Shown in pieces: positions 30,740-39,914 of a stretch of DNA of 64,000 nt (position 1 is its first letter; each line of letters starts with the position of its first letter). The position numbers and the translations under genes were made by a program. Where the stretch lies: the NCBI GenBank assembly GCA_016188575.1, contig JACPHN010000265.1:1-64000 (forward strand). Reading direction: 5' to 3'. Source of the stretch: Candidatus Schekmanbacteria bacterium (GTDB taxonomy: Bacteria > CSSED10-310 > JACPHN01). The notes under the pieces were generated by a model that saw only the letters and a list, made by a program, of their open reading frames with translations, did not search any database and was not told the DNA's origin.

Positions 30740-32764
30740 TCACCAACCGACGGAATACTCGATGACTACGCGCCGCTCCCAGTAGCGGCCTGGGTTGCTA
30801 TCCACGGTAGCGCGCGTGCTGTCAGAGAGTACATTATCCACAGTCGCGGAAAGCTGCCAGAGGCGCTGCGGCGAGTGCGCGGTGGCGACACGCGCGGACA
30901 GGCGGCGGCTGGCGGCGAGTGAGCTCGGCTCGCGCGCCACCTGCGAGCTCCGGTCCGAGCGATACTGGAACCGCAGGAACACGTCGAAAAGCCTGGTCAA
31001 CGGCACGTCGGCGGCGAGGTCCACACGGTGGCGGGGAGCCCCGCCGGGAGAAGACGTGGAATCGATGCCGTCGGTGTGCGTGTAGGACCACCCGAGCGCA
31101 TAGCCGGGTTGCCACTGCCATCGGCACTCCGCCCCAGACGCCAGGACGCGGTCGCATCTCGAGCACGTGCGCGTGGCCATGCGCGAAGCGAGGAGCCAGC
31201 GCGGCCGGGGCGTCCACGACCAGCTTACCTCCGCGTGATCGCCCACGCCACCCGAGGATCCGGCCTCGTCCAACCGCTCCGCGCCGTCCGGGTCATCGGT
31301 CCGCGTCAAGGCCAGACGCGCGCGAATCGACTCGGCAGGAATCCATACCAGCGACGCTTGCGGGTACAGACGCCACCTCGTCCCGTCGCTGCCGGCACCG
31401 TCCAGTCGCGAGAGCCGGGCCGCGCTGGCCAGACCCAGGTTCGCGGTGAGCTGCCAGCGGTGCAAAGCCCAGACGGAGACATCTGTCGCCGGCGCCACGA
31501 ATGCTGCCCTGCCTGTGCGATCGCGGATTCCACCGCGCCCTTGCCGCGGGACCTCGTACTCGAGTACTCGGGACTTGTCATCGCGGTACCCGAGACCGAT
31601 GTTCAGGTGGTGTTTGAGGTTGGGCCGCCACTCGAAGTGGCCGGAAAGCCCGAATTGCTCGCTGCGGTCCTCTCGTCTCAGCGGCGCGTCGGGATGCGCC
31701 GCCTCGCGAGACGTGGCGGCCGCCTCGCGTAGCGCCCCAATCATGGCGAGCTCCACCGCGAACCCCGGCCCCGAAGTATGGTAGGTGAGGTTGCCGAGCG
31801 CGCCGTCGTCGATTGCGAGCGGATCGCGCGGCAGGACGTGGCGACGCGACCACGCCGCCGTCGTGAGGCGAAGCGGACCAACCGAGGTGCGGCCGGCCGC
31901 CTGCGAGTCGCGCTCCGGCTCGTCCACGAAGTCACCCGGGCCACGCCGCGCGTGCTCGGCCACGGCGCTCCAGGCGCGCGACCCGCGGTTCCCGATTCCC
32001 AGGCGCATCGCGCGCTCCCCCTTCGAGCTGCCGCCAATCGCCAGGCTTGGGCCAAACATGCGCCGCGTCCAGGCGTAAATCGCGCCGCGGCTCGCCCCCA
32101 CGCCGAGAATCGCCTGCATGGGCGCGACGATAACCTCCACGCGCTCGATGAGCCCCACGCGCAGCTCAAAGACGCCAGGAATGCCGTTGGCGGCGCCGAG
32201 CGGGACGCCATCGATCACTACCGGCATTCCTCGCGGCCCCGGGCTGCCATCCACCGACCAGGTCAACCCGCCAACAGCATTCGCCTCGGCCTCGAGTCCC
32301 GGAACCCAGAAGAGCACATCAGCAAGAGTCTGCACCCCAAGCGCCCGCAACCTGCGTTGATCGAAAACATGGCAGGGCAGCGGCGCGAAGTCCGGCGGCA
32401 ACCACCCGCCGAAAACGCGACAGCGGTCGTGCGTTGCGTACGGAACGGTGAGCTCGGGAAGAATCGGCTCCCCGGCGGCCTCACGGAAGCGCAGCTCGTC
32501 GCTGGATGGCACGTGGCGCGGCGCGATTGGCAACTCCTCGGGATCGACCACTGGCGTGCCGATCTCCTCGGCTCCCGACCGCGGCACAGTCCCGGCGGGT
32601 GCGCTCGCAATCAGCGCGATGGCCAGCGCAGTCGCCGCCAGCGGCCGGCGCGCCGGCGCCCGGCATGGACCCAAACAGCGCGCGCGGCGGTGCTCACACA
32701 ACGCTCTTTCTGCGGGAGCCTGCCCCCCTTTTGGCCGAAAAACAACTTCCACCAAGAGCTGCAT
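30740..32764 (-). CDS. TonB-dependent outer-membrane receptor-like protein
   Basis: A signal peptide-like segment (RPLAATALAIALIASAPAGT) lies ~45 residues after the ATG at 32764; a TTG at 32701 would place it more normally at the N-terminus. The plug domain is recognisable: FDQRRLRALGVQTLADVLFWVPGLEAE, PVVIDGVPLG and LIERVEVIVAPMQAILGVGAS, the standard order of TonB plug motifs. The rest is an alternating beta-barrel that ends in a hydrophobic strand (WERRVVIEYSVGW). At about 650 residues the size fits vitamin B12/siderophore-type receptors. An obvious TonB box was not found. The ligand is unknown. Reading further upstream would overlap the opposite gene and is rejected. Confidence 0.8.
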   Translation of the reverse strand: MQLLVEVVFRPKGGQAPAERALCEHRRARCLGPCRAPARRPLAATALAIALIASAPAGTVPRSGAEEIGTPVVDPEELPIAPRHVPSSDELRFREAAGEPILPELTVPYATHDRCRVFGGWLPPDFAPLPCHVFDQRRLRALGVQTLADVLFWVPGLEAEANAVGGLTWSVDGSPGPRGMPVVIDGVPLGAANGIPGVFELRVGLIERVEVIVAPMQAILGVGASRGAIYAWTRRMFGPSLAIGGSSKGERAMRLGIGNRGSRAWSAVAEHARRGPGDFVDEPERDSQAAGRTSVGPLRLTTAAWSRRHVLPRDPLAIDDGALGNLTYHTSGPGFAVELAMIGALREAAATSREAAHPDAPLRREDRSEQFGLSGHFEWRPNLKHHLNIGLGYRDDKSRVLEYEVPRQGRGGIRDRTGRAAFVAPATDVSVWALHRWQLTANLGLASAARLSRLDGAGSDGTRWRLYPQASLVWIPAESIRARLALTRTDDPDGAERLDEAGSSGGVGDHAEVSWSWTPRPRWLLASRMATRTCSRCDRVLASGAECRWQWQPGYALGWSYTHTDGIDSTSSPGGAPRHRVDLAADVPLTRLFDVFLRFQYRSDRSSQVAREPSSLAASRRLSARVATAHSPQRLWQLSATVDNVLSDSTRATVDSNPGRYWERRVVIEYSVGW

Positions 32765-32811
32765 TCCTCTCGTGTCCTCGCCGCACTGACTGGGGGAGGC
32801 CCGCAAACTAC

Positions 32812-32839
32812 TTACATTCGCGACTAACTGAGCTATAAT
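32812..32839 (+). promoter_or_regulatory. Sigma-70-type promoter for the amidotransferase-like gene
   Basis: TTACAT (-35, 32812) and TATAAT (-10, 32834) with a 16-bp spacer, about 45 bp before the ATG at 32885. The -10 is a perfect consensus. The TonB receptor gene diverges on the other side. Confidence 0.6.
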
Positions 32840-32884
32840 CGAATCTGCCCGCGGCCGCCATACGAACGACCACCAGAGACTATA

Positions 32885-33616
32885 ATGAGTAGGCTTCTCG
32901 CATTCCTCACCAGGGAGAACGCTGACGACGGTTTGCTCTTGGATTTTCGTGCGCTCAGTGAGGACGGCCGGACCTTGCCGGGCTCCAAGCGCGGCCATCG
33001 CGCCGGCTGGGGAATCGCGTACTACGACGCCAACGGTCCTCACTATGCGGGCAGAGGAATCGGTAATGCCTTCGAGGACTTTCGCTACGTCGATGCGTGC
33101 CGTCTCGTCAAGGGCAACGGCGTCCGCGGCTGCCTGTTGTCTCATTTGCGCAAAGCCGACGACGGCGCACCTGAGGATATTTCCAACACCCAGCCGTTTA
33201 TCCGACATCCCTACACGTTCGCTCATGACGCGCGCCTTCGCACCTACCAGCCGGAGCTGCCGGCCGATTTGCAGCCCAAGGGAGCAACGCCGAGCGAGTT
33301 TTTTTTCGGCGTGGTCCTGCGGCGCATCGAGGAGGCAAAGAACGTCGTCGAAGGTCTGGTGCGCGCGATTGGCGATGTCAGAAGTGCCTGCGAGAGCACG
33401 GGCATGGCCATCTTGATGTCCGACGGCGCCCATCTCTACGCATTCCGGGAGGCGGGCATTGATGAGACGTATTATTATTTTTGCTACGGCCGGCGTGGCC
33501 AGTCGGTTCTGGTGAGCCAGGAGCCGCGGTGGGAGCTCGAATGGGAGGAGGTTCCCTCCGGTGCGCTGCTCGTGGTTGGCCCGAATCTGACGTGTGACAT
33601 CCGGCAGATTCTCTGA
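32885..33616 (+). CDS. Class II glutamine amidotransferase-like protein lacking the catalytic Cys
   Basis: 243 aa, related to YafJ/EgtC-type Ntn amidotransferases: MSRLLAFL start, GHRAGWGIAYYD, LLSHLRKA, NTQPFI and FAHDARLR in the expected order. In active members residue 2 is the nucleophilic Cys (MCRLLG). Here codon 2 is AGT, Ser. The conserved FAHNG is FAHDA, so the oxyanion-hole Asn and Gly are also changed. These losses argue against normal glutaminase action; a Ser-nucleophile or a binding role is possible. A clear promoter precedes it. The next gene, a TPR-like membrane protein, follows at 84 nt. Confidence 0.82.
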   Translation: MSRLLAFLTRENADDGLLLDFRALSEDGRTLPGSKRGHRAGWGIAYYDANGPHYAGRGIGNAFEDFRYVDACRLVKGNGVRGCLLSHLRKADDGAPEDISNTQPFIRHPYTFAHDARLRTYQPELPADLQPKGATPSEFFFGVVLRRIEEAKNVVEGLVRAIGDVRSACESTGMAILMSDGAHLYAFREAGIDETYYYFCYGRRGQSVLVSQEPRWELEWEEVPSGALLVVGPNLTCDIRQIL

Positions 33617-33699
33617 GCCTCTGGCGTCGCCTCCGATCCGGACCAGGCAGGACGGAAAAGGGCGAGGCGTGGCGTACTCTCTTGATAGCAGGTCCAGCT

Positions 33700-35232
33700 A
33701 TGGCATCTCAGCGCGGCGATTCGCCGGAACGGTTGATCAGCGACGAACGAGCAGAATGCCGAAGAGCCTACGAGATCGGGATTCTCTTTCTCGAGCAGGG
33801 ACTTCGGGAAACCGCGGCCGAATACTTGAAGCAGGCGTTGCAAATCGATCCGGACCACGTCTTGGCGAAGGTCGCCGTGGCCAGACTGAACCAGCTCAAC
33901 ACGGGAGCCGCGCCGGCGGCGACCGAGTTTGCTCCGAGGACCATGCTCCTGGCACATGCGGCCCAGCCGTACGAGTCTCGCGGTTTTGTCGTGCTCCCGG
34001 CGCCACGCCTTGAACATGCCGGCGATGATCTGTTTGCGGCTTCTGCGGACGACGACTTCATCCTGGACGACCTGGACGAGACCGGCGAGCAGGACAGCAC
34101 CGGTGCGGACCGCGCTGGAGGACCTCACCGCAAGGCGCACTCGGGTGATGCGGCGGGCGTGGCGGACGAGCTCGTGGGGAGGCGCATGCTGGTAAGTCCC
34201 GAGCTCCCCGCCATGCGGACAGCGCCTGCCGGCGCCAGAACCGCGCCGGCGAACCCACCGGCGGCGGAGACCCGGCGCCCGGTCTTGCGCCATGCCGCTG
34301 GAGCCACTGCGCTCGTGGCCGCGGCGATCCTTGCCGCGGTCCTCGTCGCGGCTCGCCACCAGGGCACTGCCAATCGCCGCGACGGAGACCGGCCCGAAAA
34401 CGCGGCCACCAGCACCTCGCCCATGTCCGCGGGAGCGCCCGCCGGCGCGACCGTCACCGCACCCGACACCGATCCGCGTCCGGCTTCGGAGATCCTGATC
34501 GAGCATGCGCGCCTGTCGCTAGGCGCCGGCGACTTCGTCTCCGCACGGCGATATCTCAAGGAAGCGGGAGACTTCCTGGGGCTCGACGCCCGAGCCATGG
34601 AAGAAAAATACGGGGACCTCTACGAAGACATTGCCACGCTCGACGCCAAACAGAGCGCCGATAGCACCCGGCAGCGCGAGCTCGTCGATAGACTGTGGAA
34701 AGCCGCGAACATCTATTACAAGAAGAACGAGCACAACAGCGCCGAAAAGCTGTTGCTCGCGATCCTCAACGAAGACCCGAGCCACGGCGAGGCCGCCAAC
34801 ATGCTGGAACGCGTCCGGGCAATACGGCGCGATCCCAGTCGCCTCGGCCGCTCGGCAGGCGCCGATGATGATGAGCAGGTTCCGCTGTCCGTCGCTCCCG
34901 CGACGACCACAGATGGCGGCACGGCACTGTCGGAGGACCTGGCAGCCGAGGCAGCTCGCGCGGCGACCGTGGACGATCAGGGGCATGATGCGGTCTGGTG
35001 GGCGAACCAAAAAAAGGAGCTGCAGCGCCAGCGGGATCGGCTGCGACGCGAGGTCCACCAGGCGAAGACGGAAGCGACGCGAGCGCGGAGCGCTGGCGAT
35101 GAGCAGCGCTTTCAGTCGCTGACGGCGCGCCGCAAGGAACTGGAAATGCAGCTCGCTTCCGCCGAACGGGAGCTCACGGAGCTTCCCGACGAGGCAAGTC
35201 GCGCCGGCGCGCTCCCCGAGTGGGTGCGCTGA
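33700..35232 (+). CDS. TPR-like membrane protein with coiled coil, unknown
   Basis: About 510 aa. Near the N-terminus one TPR-like unit is seen (AYEIGILFLEQGLRETAAEY, LKQALQIDPDHVLAKV). An acidic Ala-rich region leads to one membrane helix near 200-220 (AGATALVAAAILAAVLVAAR). The distal part has two more TPR-type helix pairs (ANIYYKKNEHNSAEKLLLAI) and a C-terminal coiled coil (LQRQRDRLRREVHQAKTEA). It probably serves as a scaffold protein. Start 33700 (ATG) is used; a TTG six codons earlier is also possible. It shares direction with the amidotransferase-like gene. Confidence 0.72.
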   Translation: MASQRGDSPERLISDERAECRRAYEIGILFLEQGLRETAAEYLKQALQIDPDHVLAKVAVARLNQLNTGAAPAATEFAPRTMLLAHAAQPYESRGFVVLPAPRLEHAGDDLFAASADDDFILDDLDETGEQDSTGADRAGGPHRKAHSGDAAGVADELVGRRMLVSPELPAMRTAPAGARTAPANPPAAETRRPVLRHAAGATALVAAAILAAVLVAARHQGTANRRDGDRPENAATSTSPMSAGAPAGATVTAPDTDPRPASEILIEHARLSLGAGDFVSARRYLKEAGDFLGLDARAMEEKYGDLYEDIATLDAKQSADSTRQRELVDRLWKAANIYYKKNEHNSAEKLLLAILNEDPSHGEAANMLERVRAIRRDPSRLGRSAGADDDEQVPLSVAPATTTDGGTALSEDLAAEAARAATVDDQGHDAVWWANQKKELQRQRDRLRREVHQAKTEATRARSAGDEQRFQSLTARRKELEMQLASAERELTELPDEASRAGALPEWVR

Positions 35233-35299
35233 GAGGAAAGCCCCTCCCCCCGCAGGCGCGTGTTGCACAGTGCGCGTACGTGCTCGCCTCCCCCCCGCT

Positions 35300-36619
35300 C
35301 TACGCCGCGTCGCCGCCGCTCTTGCGCGCCAGATACGTGTCGCGCGAGATGAGGTCGTCGTTGCCCGGGCGTGCCCCGAGATACAGCAGCGCCATGACGC
35401 CGTTCTGCATCGCCATCACCACCGCGAGCAGTGAGGCATAAAACAAGCCGATCCAGATTCCCGTGGGGAACAGGCCGATCACCGATCCTCCCGGCATCTG
35501 CACCATGTCCAGGCCGCCGCCGGCCATGAGCATCTGCATTCCGAGGAGGCTCGGAAACCCTGAGATCCCGCCGGTGATGCCCACCGGGATGGAGAGCGCG
35601 ACCATGCCGACCCACATCACGAGCATTGCCACCAGCGACAGCGCCATGCTGGGCAGGATCGCCCACAACAGGAGCCGGACCACCGCGGAGCGAACCAGGT
35701 TGAAGAGCACCTGCATCGTCTCCATGACGGTCGTTTCTTCGAAGGCCACGATGATGGGGGCGAAGGTCCAAGCCAGCGCGGCGGCAACAATCAAGAACAC
35801 GGTGGCCAAACCCAGCGCGAGGTGGACGCCGAAAATCAGCCCCGTCAGGATGGGACCAGCGTACGGGATCAGCGCGACGACGCCCAGCAGGCCCAGCACG
35901 ATGAGCGGGGCCGCGATGGTCACGCTGACGATGATGGGGGTCAGCGCCAGCGACACCGCATGTTGCCGCGCCCAGGCCAGGGCCACTCCAAAGGCCGGAG
36001 AGCTACCTTCCAGGATTTTTTCGCGCGCCTGAAAGCTGAGCGCCCCGAGGCCGACAAAGGAAATGGCGATGGCAGCAGCGGCGCCGGCGACCACAAACGG
36101 CAACGCCAACACCGCGGTAACCCGCGCCGCGATCAACGCGATGCCGAACAGAATGCCACCTACGAGCGTCGTCGCTCCGAACGACGCCAGCGCGACCAGC
36201 GCGCGGTTGCGATCGAATCCGAGCGCGAAGCCGCCCCATACGTCCCGCCAGCCGATGCGGTGCGGCTGCTTGAATCGTAATGGGAGCTCATCCGGGAAAA
36301 AGCGGTCGATGATGCTGCCTTGCGCCGCCGGCCGCGAGCTCGTGGACCCATCATCGCGGCTTGAGCCGGTATCGAAGGCACCAGCTCCCCGGTTCATGCC
36401 CGTGCTCGGCTCGAACCCGGAAGGGGCGGGCCCACCGGTGCGGAATAGCGATGCAAACTCCGGCAGGCCGCCGAGCGAAGTCCAGCCCTCCATGCCTTGA
36501 GTCCATACCTTGGTGGAGTCGGGCAGGTTCTCTGCCGTGATCCGCCGCCGCAGCTCGTCGTCCGTGAGTGGGCCGACGCGCTGACCACCGAGAGCAACGT
36601 ACCATGATTTCCCTGCCAT
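35300..36619 (-). CDS. GYF_2-domain multi-pass membrane protein
   Basis: 439 aa. Residues ~5-55 form a GYF_2 domain (WYVALGGQRVGPLTDDELRR ... GMEGWTSLGGLPEF), a small peptide-binding module often fused to membrane domains. After a Ser/Ala linker there are about six or seven hydrophobic segments (for example ALVALASFGATTLVGGILFG and LIPYAGPILTGLIFGVHLAL), similar to DUF975/YciC-like membrane proteins. Transport or channel activity is not shown. GGAGA lies at proper spacing before the ATG. It sits 54 bp after the dnaJ gene in the same direction and converges with the TPR-like gene. Confidence 0.78.
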   Translation of the reverse strand: MAGKSWYVALGGQRVGPLTDDELRRRITAENLPDSTKVWTQGMEGWTSLGGLPEFASLFRTGGPAPSGFEPSTGMNRGAGAFDTGSSRDDGSTSSRPAAQGSIIDRFFPDELPLRFKQPHRIGWRDVWGGFALGFDRNRALVALASFGATTLVGGILFGIALIAARVTAVLALPFVVAGAAAAIAISFVGLGALSFQAREKILEGSSPAFGVALAWARQHAVSLALTPIIVSVTIAAPLIVLGLLGVVALIPYAGPILTGLIFGVHLALGLATVFLIVAAALAWTFAPIIVAFEETTVMETMQVLFNLVRSAVVRLLLWAILPSMALSLVAMLVMWVGMVALSIPVGITGGISGFPSLLGMQMLMAGGGLDMVQMPGGSVIGLFPTGIWIGLFYASLLAVVMAMQNGVMALLYLGARPGNDDLISRDTYLARKSGGDAA

Positions 36620-36673
36620 TGCGTGTTCTCCGTACGGAATCCGACCGTGGTGCCCGAACTACCCGAGGTCGCG

Positions 36674-37804
36674 CTACCCCTTGTCGAGCGTGTGCTCGAT
36701 GGACTCCCTCAGGCGCTGGAAAATGCCCTTCTTTTCTCCCGAGACAGCCTGCTCTTCAGTCTCGGCAAACTCGCGCAGAAGCTCTTCCTGTCGCGGCGTC
36801 AGGTTGGCGGGCGTGCGCACCAGGAACTGAACGATCAGGTCGCCGCGGCCGAAGCCGCGAAGGCTCGAAACGCCCTTGCCCTTGAGCCGCTTGGTGTCGC
36901 CGGTTTGGGTGCCGCGCGCGACGCTCAGGCGCTCCTCGCCCTCCAACGTCGGAATGGCGACGTCGGCGCCGAGCGCGGCCTGCGTCATGGTGATGATGGC
37001 CGGGTGCACAAGGTCGTCGCCACTGCGCTCAAAATCCGGATGGGCCCTGACGTGGATCGCGACGTAGAGGTCGCCGGCGGGCGCACCGGCGTCGCCGGCT
37101 TCACCCTCCCCGCCCAGGCGAAGCTTGCACCCGGTATCGACGCCGGCCGGAATTTTGACGTTGAGCGTCCGGGGCCGCTGCACGCGCCCGCGACCCCGGC
37201 AGGCGACGCAAGGGTCGCGGTTTACCATGCCCGCCCCGCCGCAAGTCGGGCATGTGGTCCTGACCGTGAAGAAGCCTTGCGTGGCGGTAACCTGGCCCGC
37301 GCCACCACACGTTCCGCATCGCGCCGGCTTCGTTCCCGGCTCCGCGCCGGAACCGCCGCACTTGTCGCACAGAACGTAGCCGCTCACCTCGATCTGCTTG
37401 TCGCACCCAAAGGCAGCCTCTGCGAGGTCGAGCTCCAGGTCGTGGCGAATGTGCGTACCCTGGCGCCCACGCCTCCGGCCGGTCCGACTGAACCCGAAGA
37501 GATCGCCCAGGTCGCCGAAAATATCGCCGAAGGCGCCGAAAATGTCGTCGAAACCGGTGAACGGCTGGTACCCTCTTCCCTTCAGCCCCTCGATGCCAAA
37601 CTGGTCAAAAACCTGGCGCTTCTTGGGATCCGAAAGTACCTGATAGGCCTCGGCGGCCAGCTTGAACTGCTCCTCCGCCTCCTTGTTCCCCGGGTTTCGG
37701 TCGGGGTGATACTTGAGCGCGCACTGGCGGTAGGCTTTCTTGATGTCGGCCTCGCTGGCGGAACGCTGAAGTCCAAGCACCTCGTAGTAGTCAGGTTGGG
37801 TCAT
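36674..37804 (-). CDS. dnaJ: DnaJ chaperone (second tandem copy)
   Basis: Hsp40 co-chaperone that stimulates DnaK ATPase and delivers substrates. The 376-aa protein has a J domain with HPD at 33-35, a Gly/Phe-rich stretch ([20 protein letters not shown]), four zinc motifs CxxCxGxG ([32 protein letters not shown]) and the C-terminal substrate-binding domains. ATG 37804 is preceded by GGAG. It follows the other dnaJ by 31 nt and is a complete type-I protein, so the genome has at least two. No dnaK or grpE is in the window. Confidence 0.95.
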   Translation of the reverse strand: MTQPDYYEVLGLQRSASEADIKKAYRQCALKYHPDRNPGNKEAEEQFKLAAEAYQVLSDPKKRQVFDQFGIEGLKGRGYQPFTGFDDIFGAFGDIFGDLGDLFGFSRTGRRRGRQGTHIRHDLELDLAEAAFGCDKQIEVSGYVLCDKCGGSGAEPGTKPARCGTCGGAGQVTATQGFFTVRTTCPTCGGAGMVNRDPCVACRGRGRVQRPRTLNVKIPAGVDTGCKLRLGGEGEAGDAGAPAGDLYVAIHVRAHPDFERSGDDLVHPAIITMTQAALGADVAIPTLEGEERLSVARGTQTGDTKRLKGKGVSSLRGFGRGDLIVQFLVRTPANLTPRQEELLREFAETEEQAVSGEKKGIFQRLRESIEHTLDKG

Positions 37805-37835
37805 CACCGCATCTCCGAAGGCGCACGGGGTCGCA

Positions 37836-38978
37836 TTACGTGCGCGGATTCTCAGGATTCAGGCGTGCGAACTCGGTCAGGATGTCGCGCGAGCGCTTGT
37901 CCAGGTTCTTGGGGACAGTGACGCGGATCTTTATGTACTGATCGCCGCGGCCACCGCCTTTGAGGTGGGGAACGCCGCGCTCGCGAAGCCGAAAGAGCTG
38001 CCCGCTCTGGGCTCCGGGCGGCAAGGTCATGGTCGATTCGCCATCGATGGTCGGTACGTCCAACCTGGCGCCGAGGGCGGCCTCGACGTAGGTTACCGGC
38101 ACTTCCACGTAGAGATTGTCGCCCTTGCGCTCGAACTGCGGGTGCGGCTGCACGCGGGTGACGATGAACAGGTCACCGGCCGGGCCGCCGTTGATGCCGG
38201 GCTCGCCCTTGCCACTGAGGCGGATCTTCGAGCCGGTGTCGACGCCGGGTGGGATCTTGACGGTCAGTCGCTCCGTGCCCGCCTGGCTCCCCCTGCCGCC
38301 GCACTCACCGCAGATCTTCGCGGTGATGGTGCCGCTGCCGGCGCAGCGGGAGCACGGCTGCTCGTAGCTCAGTGGACCTCTGGTGGCGCTTTGCCGCCCG
38401 GTGCCGCCGCACTGCGGGCAGGCAATCTTGCCGCCACCGGGCTGGGTTCCCACGCCTTTGCACTGCGCGCACACTTCACTTCGCTGAAAGCTGATGGTTG
38501 CCGAGACACCGCGGATCGCGTCCTCGAAGCCGATGTCCATGCTATATTGAATGTCCTTGCCCTTTTGCGGCGACCGCTCGGCGCCGGGCGGGGAGTCCTT
38601 TCGGCTCCACCCTCCGAACAGATCGCCGAGGATGTCGGCAAAGCCGCGGCCCGGACCAGGGTTTCCGGCGCCGCCGCCGAACTTGGAAAAATCGAAGCCC
38701 TCGAAGTCAAAGCCCTGGGGGCGCCGGGCCGAGCCGCGCGGACTCGAGGCGCCGGCGCCAAAGGCCGCCTCGCCAAACCGGTCGTACTCTTTGCGCTTGT
38801 CAGCATCAGACAGAATGCCGTAGGCCTCCGCAATTTCCTTGAAGCGGCCCTCCGCATTCTTGTCCCCGGGATTGACGTCGGGATGGTACTTACGCGCCAG
38901 CTTGCGGTACGCTTGCCGGATCTCCTTCAGCGTCGCCGTTCGCGACACGCCCAGCGTCTTGTAGAGGTCTCTGCCCAT
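37836..38978 (-). CDS. dnaJ: DnaJ chaperone (first tandem copy)
   Basis: Type-I DnaJ, 380 aa. J domain with HPD at 32-34, Gly/Phe region ([19 protein letters not shown]), four zinc motifs ([32 protein letters not shown]) and C-terminal domains ([20 protein letters not shown]). It is quite different from the tandem neighbour, so the pair is not a recent duplication. It is first in the unit, 48 bp downstream of the -10 of a consensus-like promoter. In many bacteria a second DnaJ is the CbpA/DnaJ2 type, but here both have zinc fingers. Confidence 0.95.
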   Translation of the reverse strand: MGRDLYKTLGVSRTATLKEIRQAYRKLARKYHPDVNPGDKNAEGRFKEIAEAYGILSDADKRKEYDRFGEAAFGAGASSPRGSARRPQGFDFEGFDFSKFGGGAGNPGPGRGFADILGDLFGGWSRKDSPPGAERSPQKGKDIQYSMDIGFEDAIRGVSATISFQRSEVCAQCKGVGTQPGGGKIACPQCGGTGRQSATRGPLSYEQPCSRCAGSGTITAKICGECGGRGSQAGTERLTVKIPPGVDTGSKIRLSGKGEPGINGGPAGDLFIVTRVQPHPQFERKGDNLYVEVPVTYVEAALGARLDVPTIDGESTMTLPPGAQSGQLFRLRERGVPHLKGGGRGDQYIKIRVTVPKNLDKRSRDILTEFARLNPENPRT

Positions 38979-39025
38979 CGAAGTTTAGTTCTCGGCCGGA
39001 ATTTACGAGATGTTCATGGGTAGAT

Positions 39026-39054
39026 AATATAAGATTTGAGTGCGTTATTGTCAA
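39026..39054 (-). promoter_or_regulatory. Consensus-like sigma-70 promoter of the tandem dnaJ unit
   Basis: On the minus strand TTGACA (39054-39049), a 17-bp spacer and TATATT (39031-39026), 48 bp before the first dnaJ ATG. The -35 overlaps the stop codon of the upstream permease gene. This is the best housekeeping promoter in the window. No CIRCE element (paired GAGTGCTAA) is present. Confidence 0.8.
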
Positions 39055-39914
39055 CCCGAGGCGCGCGGATCCAAAATGTCGCGCAAGCCGTCCCCCAGCA
39101 AGTTGAAACCCAGCACCGCCAGAAAGACCGCTACCCCAGGAAACGTCACCACCCACCACGCCGACAGAAAGTCCTGAAAGCCCTCGTGGAGCAAGGCGCC
39201 CCATTCCGGTGTCGGCGGGCGGGCTCCCAGGCCCAGAAAACTGAGCCCCGCGGCGTCCAGGATCGCCGTGGCAAAGCCCATCGTGCACTGCACGATGAGC
39301 GGGCTGAGGCAGTTCGGCATCACCGTCCGGCTCAGCACGCGCAGGTCGCTGGCGCCCAGAGCCGCGCTGGCCGCCACGTACTCCCGCACGCGCACGGTCA
39401 GCACCGAACCGCGCACCAGCCGTGCGTACTGGGGAATCGCCACGATCCCCACGGCAATCATCGCGTTGATGAGGCCCGGACCCAGGGTCGCGACAATCAC
39501 GATGGCAAGCAGAATGCTCGGAAACGCGAGCATGACATCCATCACCCGCATGATGGCATTGTCCGTCGCCGGGAAGAAGCCTGCGATTGCCCCCAGAAAG
39601 ACGCCAAACAGCGCGGCGATGCCGACGGAAACGACGCCGATCTGCAGTGAATAGCGCGCGCCGTGGAGAATCCTGCTGAGAATGTCCCGCCCCAGGCCGT
39701 CGGTGCCAAGCAGGTGGTCCGCGGTGCCGCCCGGGAGATGCCACGGGGGTCGAAAGGCCGCGCTCAGGTCCTGCTCGAACGGACCGTGCGGGCTCAGCCA
39801 CGGGCTCAGGGCGCTGAGCGCGACAAAGGCGGCGACGAGCAACAGACCGATCGAGGCTCCGCGATGTCGCAGCACGTCCCGAGCTATCCTGCGGCGCCCG
39901 CTCACCACCGTCAC
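39051..39914 (-). CDS. Peptide/nickel-type ABC transporter permease (DppC-like)
   Basis: Inner-membrane permease, 287 aa, GTG start. It has an N-terminal helix (RGASIGLLLVAAFVALSALS), the OppC/DppC region LLGTDGLGRDILSRILHGAR, and the EAA-type loop ASAALGASDLRVLSRTVMPN that contacts the ATPases. The end GDGLRDILDPRASG is typical of DppC. The start overlaps the stop of the DppB-like gene by GTGA. No substrate-binding protein or ATPase genes flank the pair, so the substrate (peptides, nickel or others) cannot be told. Confidence 0.93.
   Translation of the reverse strand: MTVVSGRRRIARDVLRHRGASIGLLLVAAFVALSALSPWLSPHGPFEQDLSAAFRPPWHLPGGTADHLLGTDGLGRDILSRILHGARYSLQIGVVSVGIAALFGVFLGAIAGFFPATDNAIMRVMDVMLAFPSILLAIVIVATLGPGLINAMIAVGIVAIPQYARLVRGSVLTVRVREYVAASAALGASDLRVLSRTVMPNCLSPLIVQCTMGFATAILDAAGLSFLGLGARPPTPEWGALLHEGFQDFLSAWWVVTFPGVAVFLAVLGFNLLGDGLRDILDPRASG

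Noticed and set aside
39020-39060. CIRCE heat-shock operator before dnaJ
   Set aside because: Only one partial half (CGCACTC) is seen; the second arm is missing.
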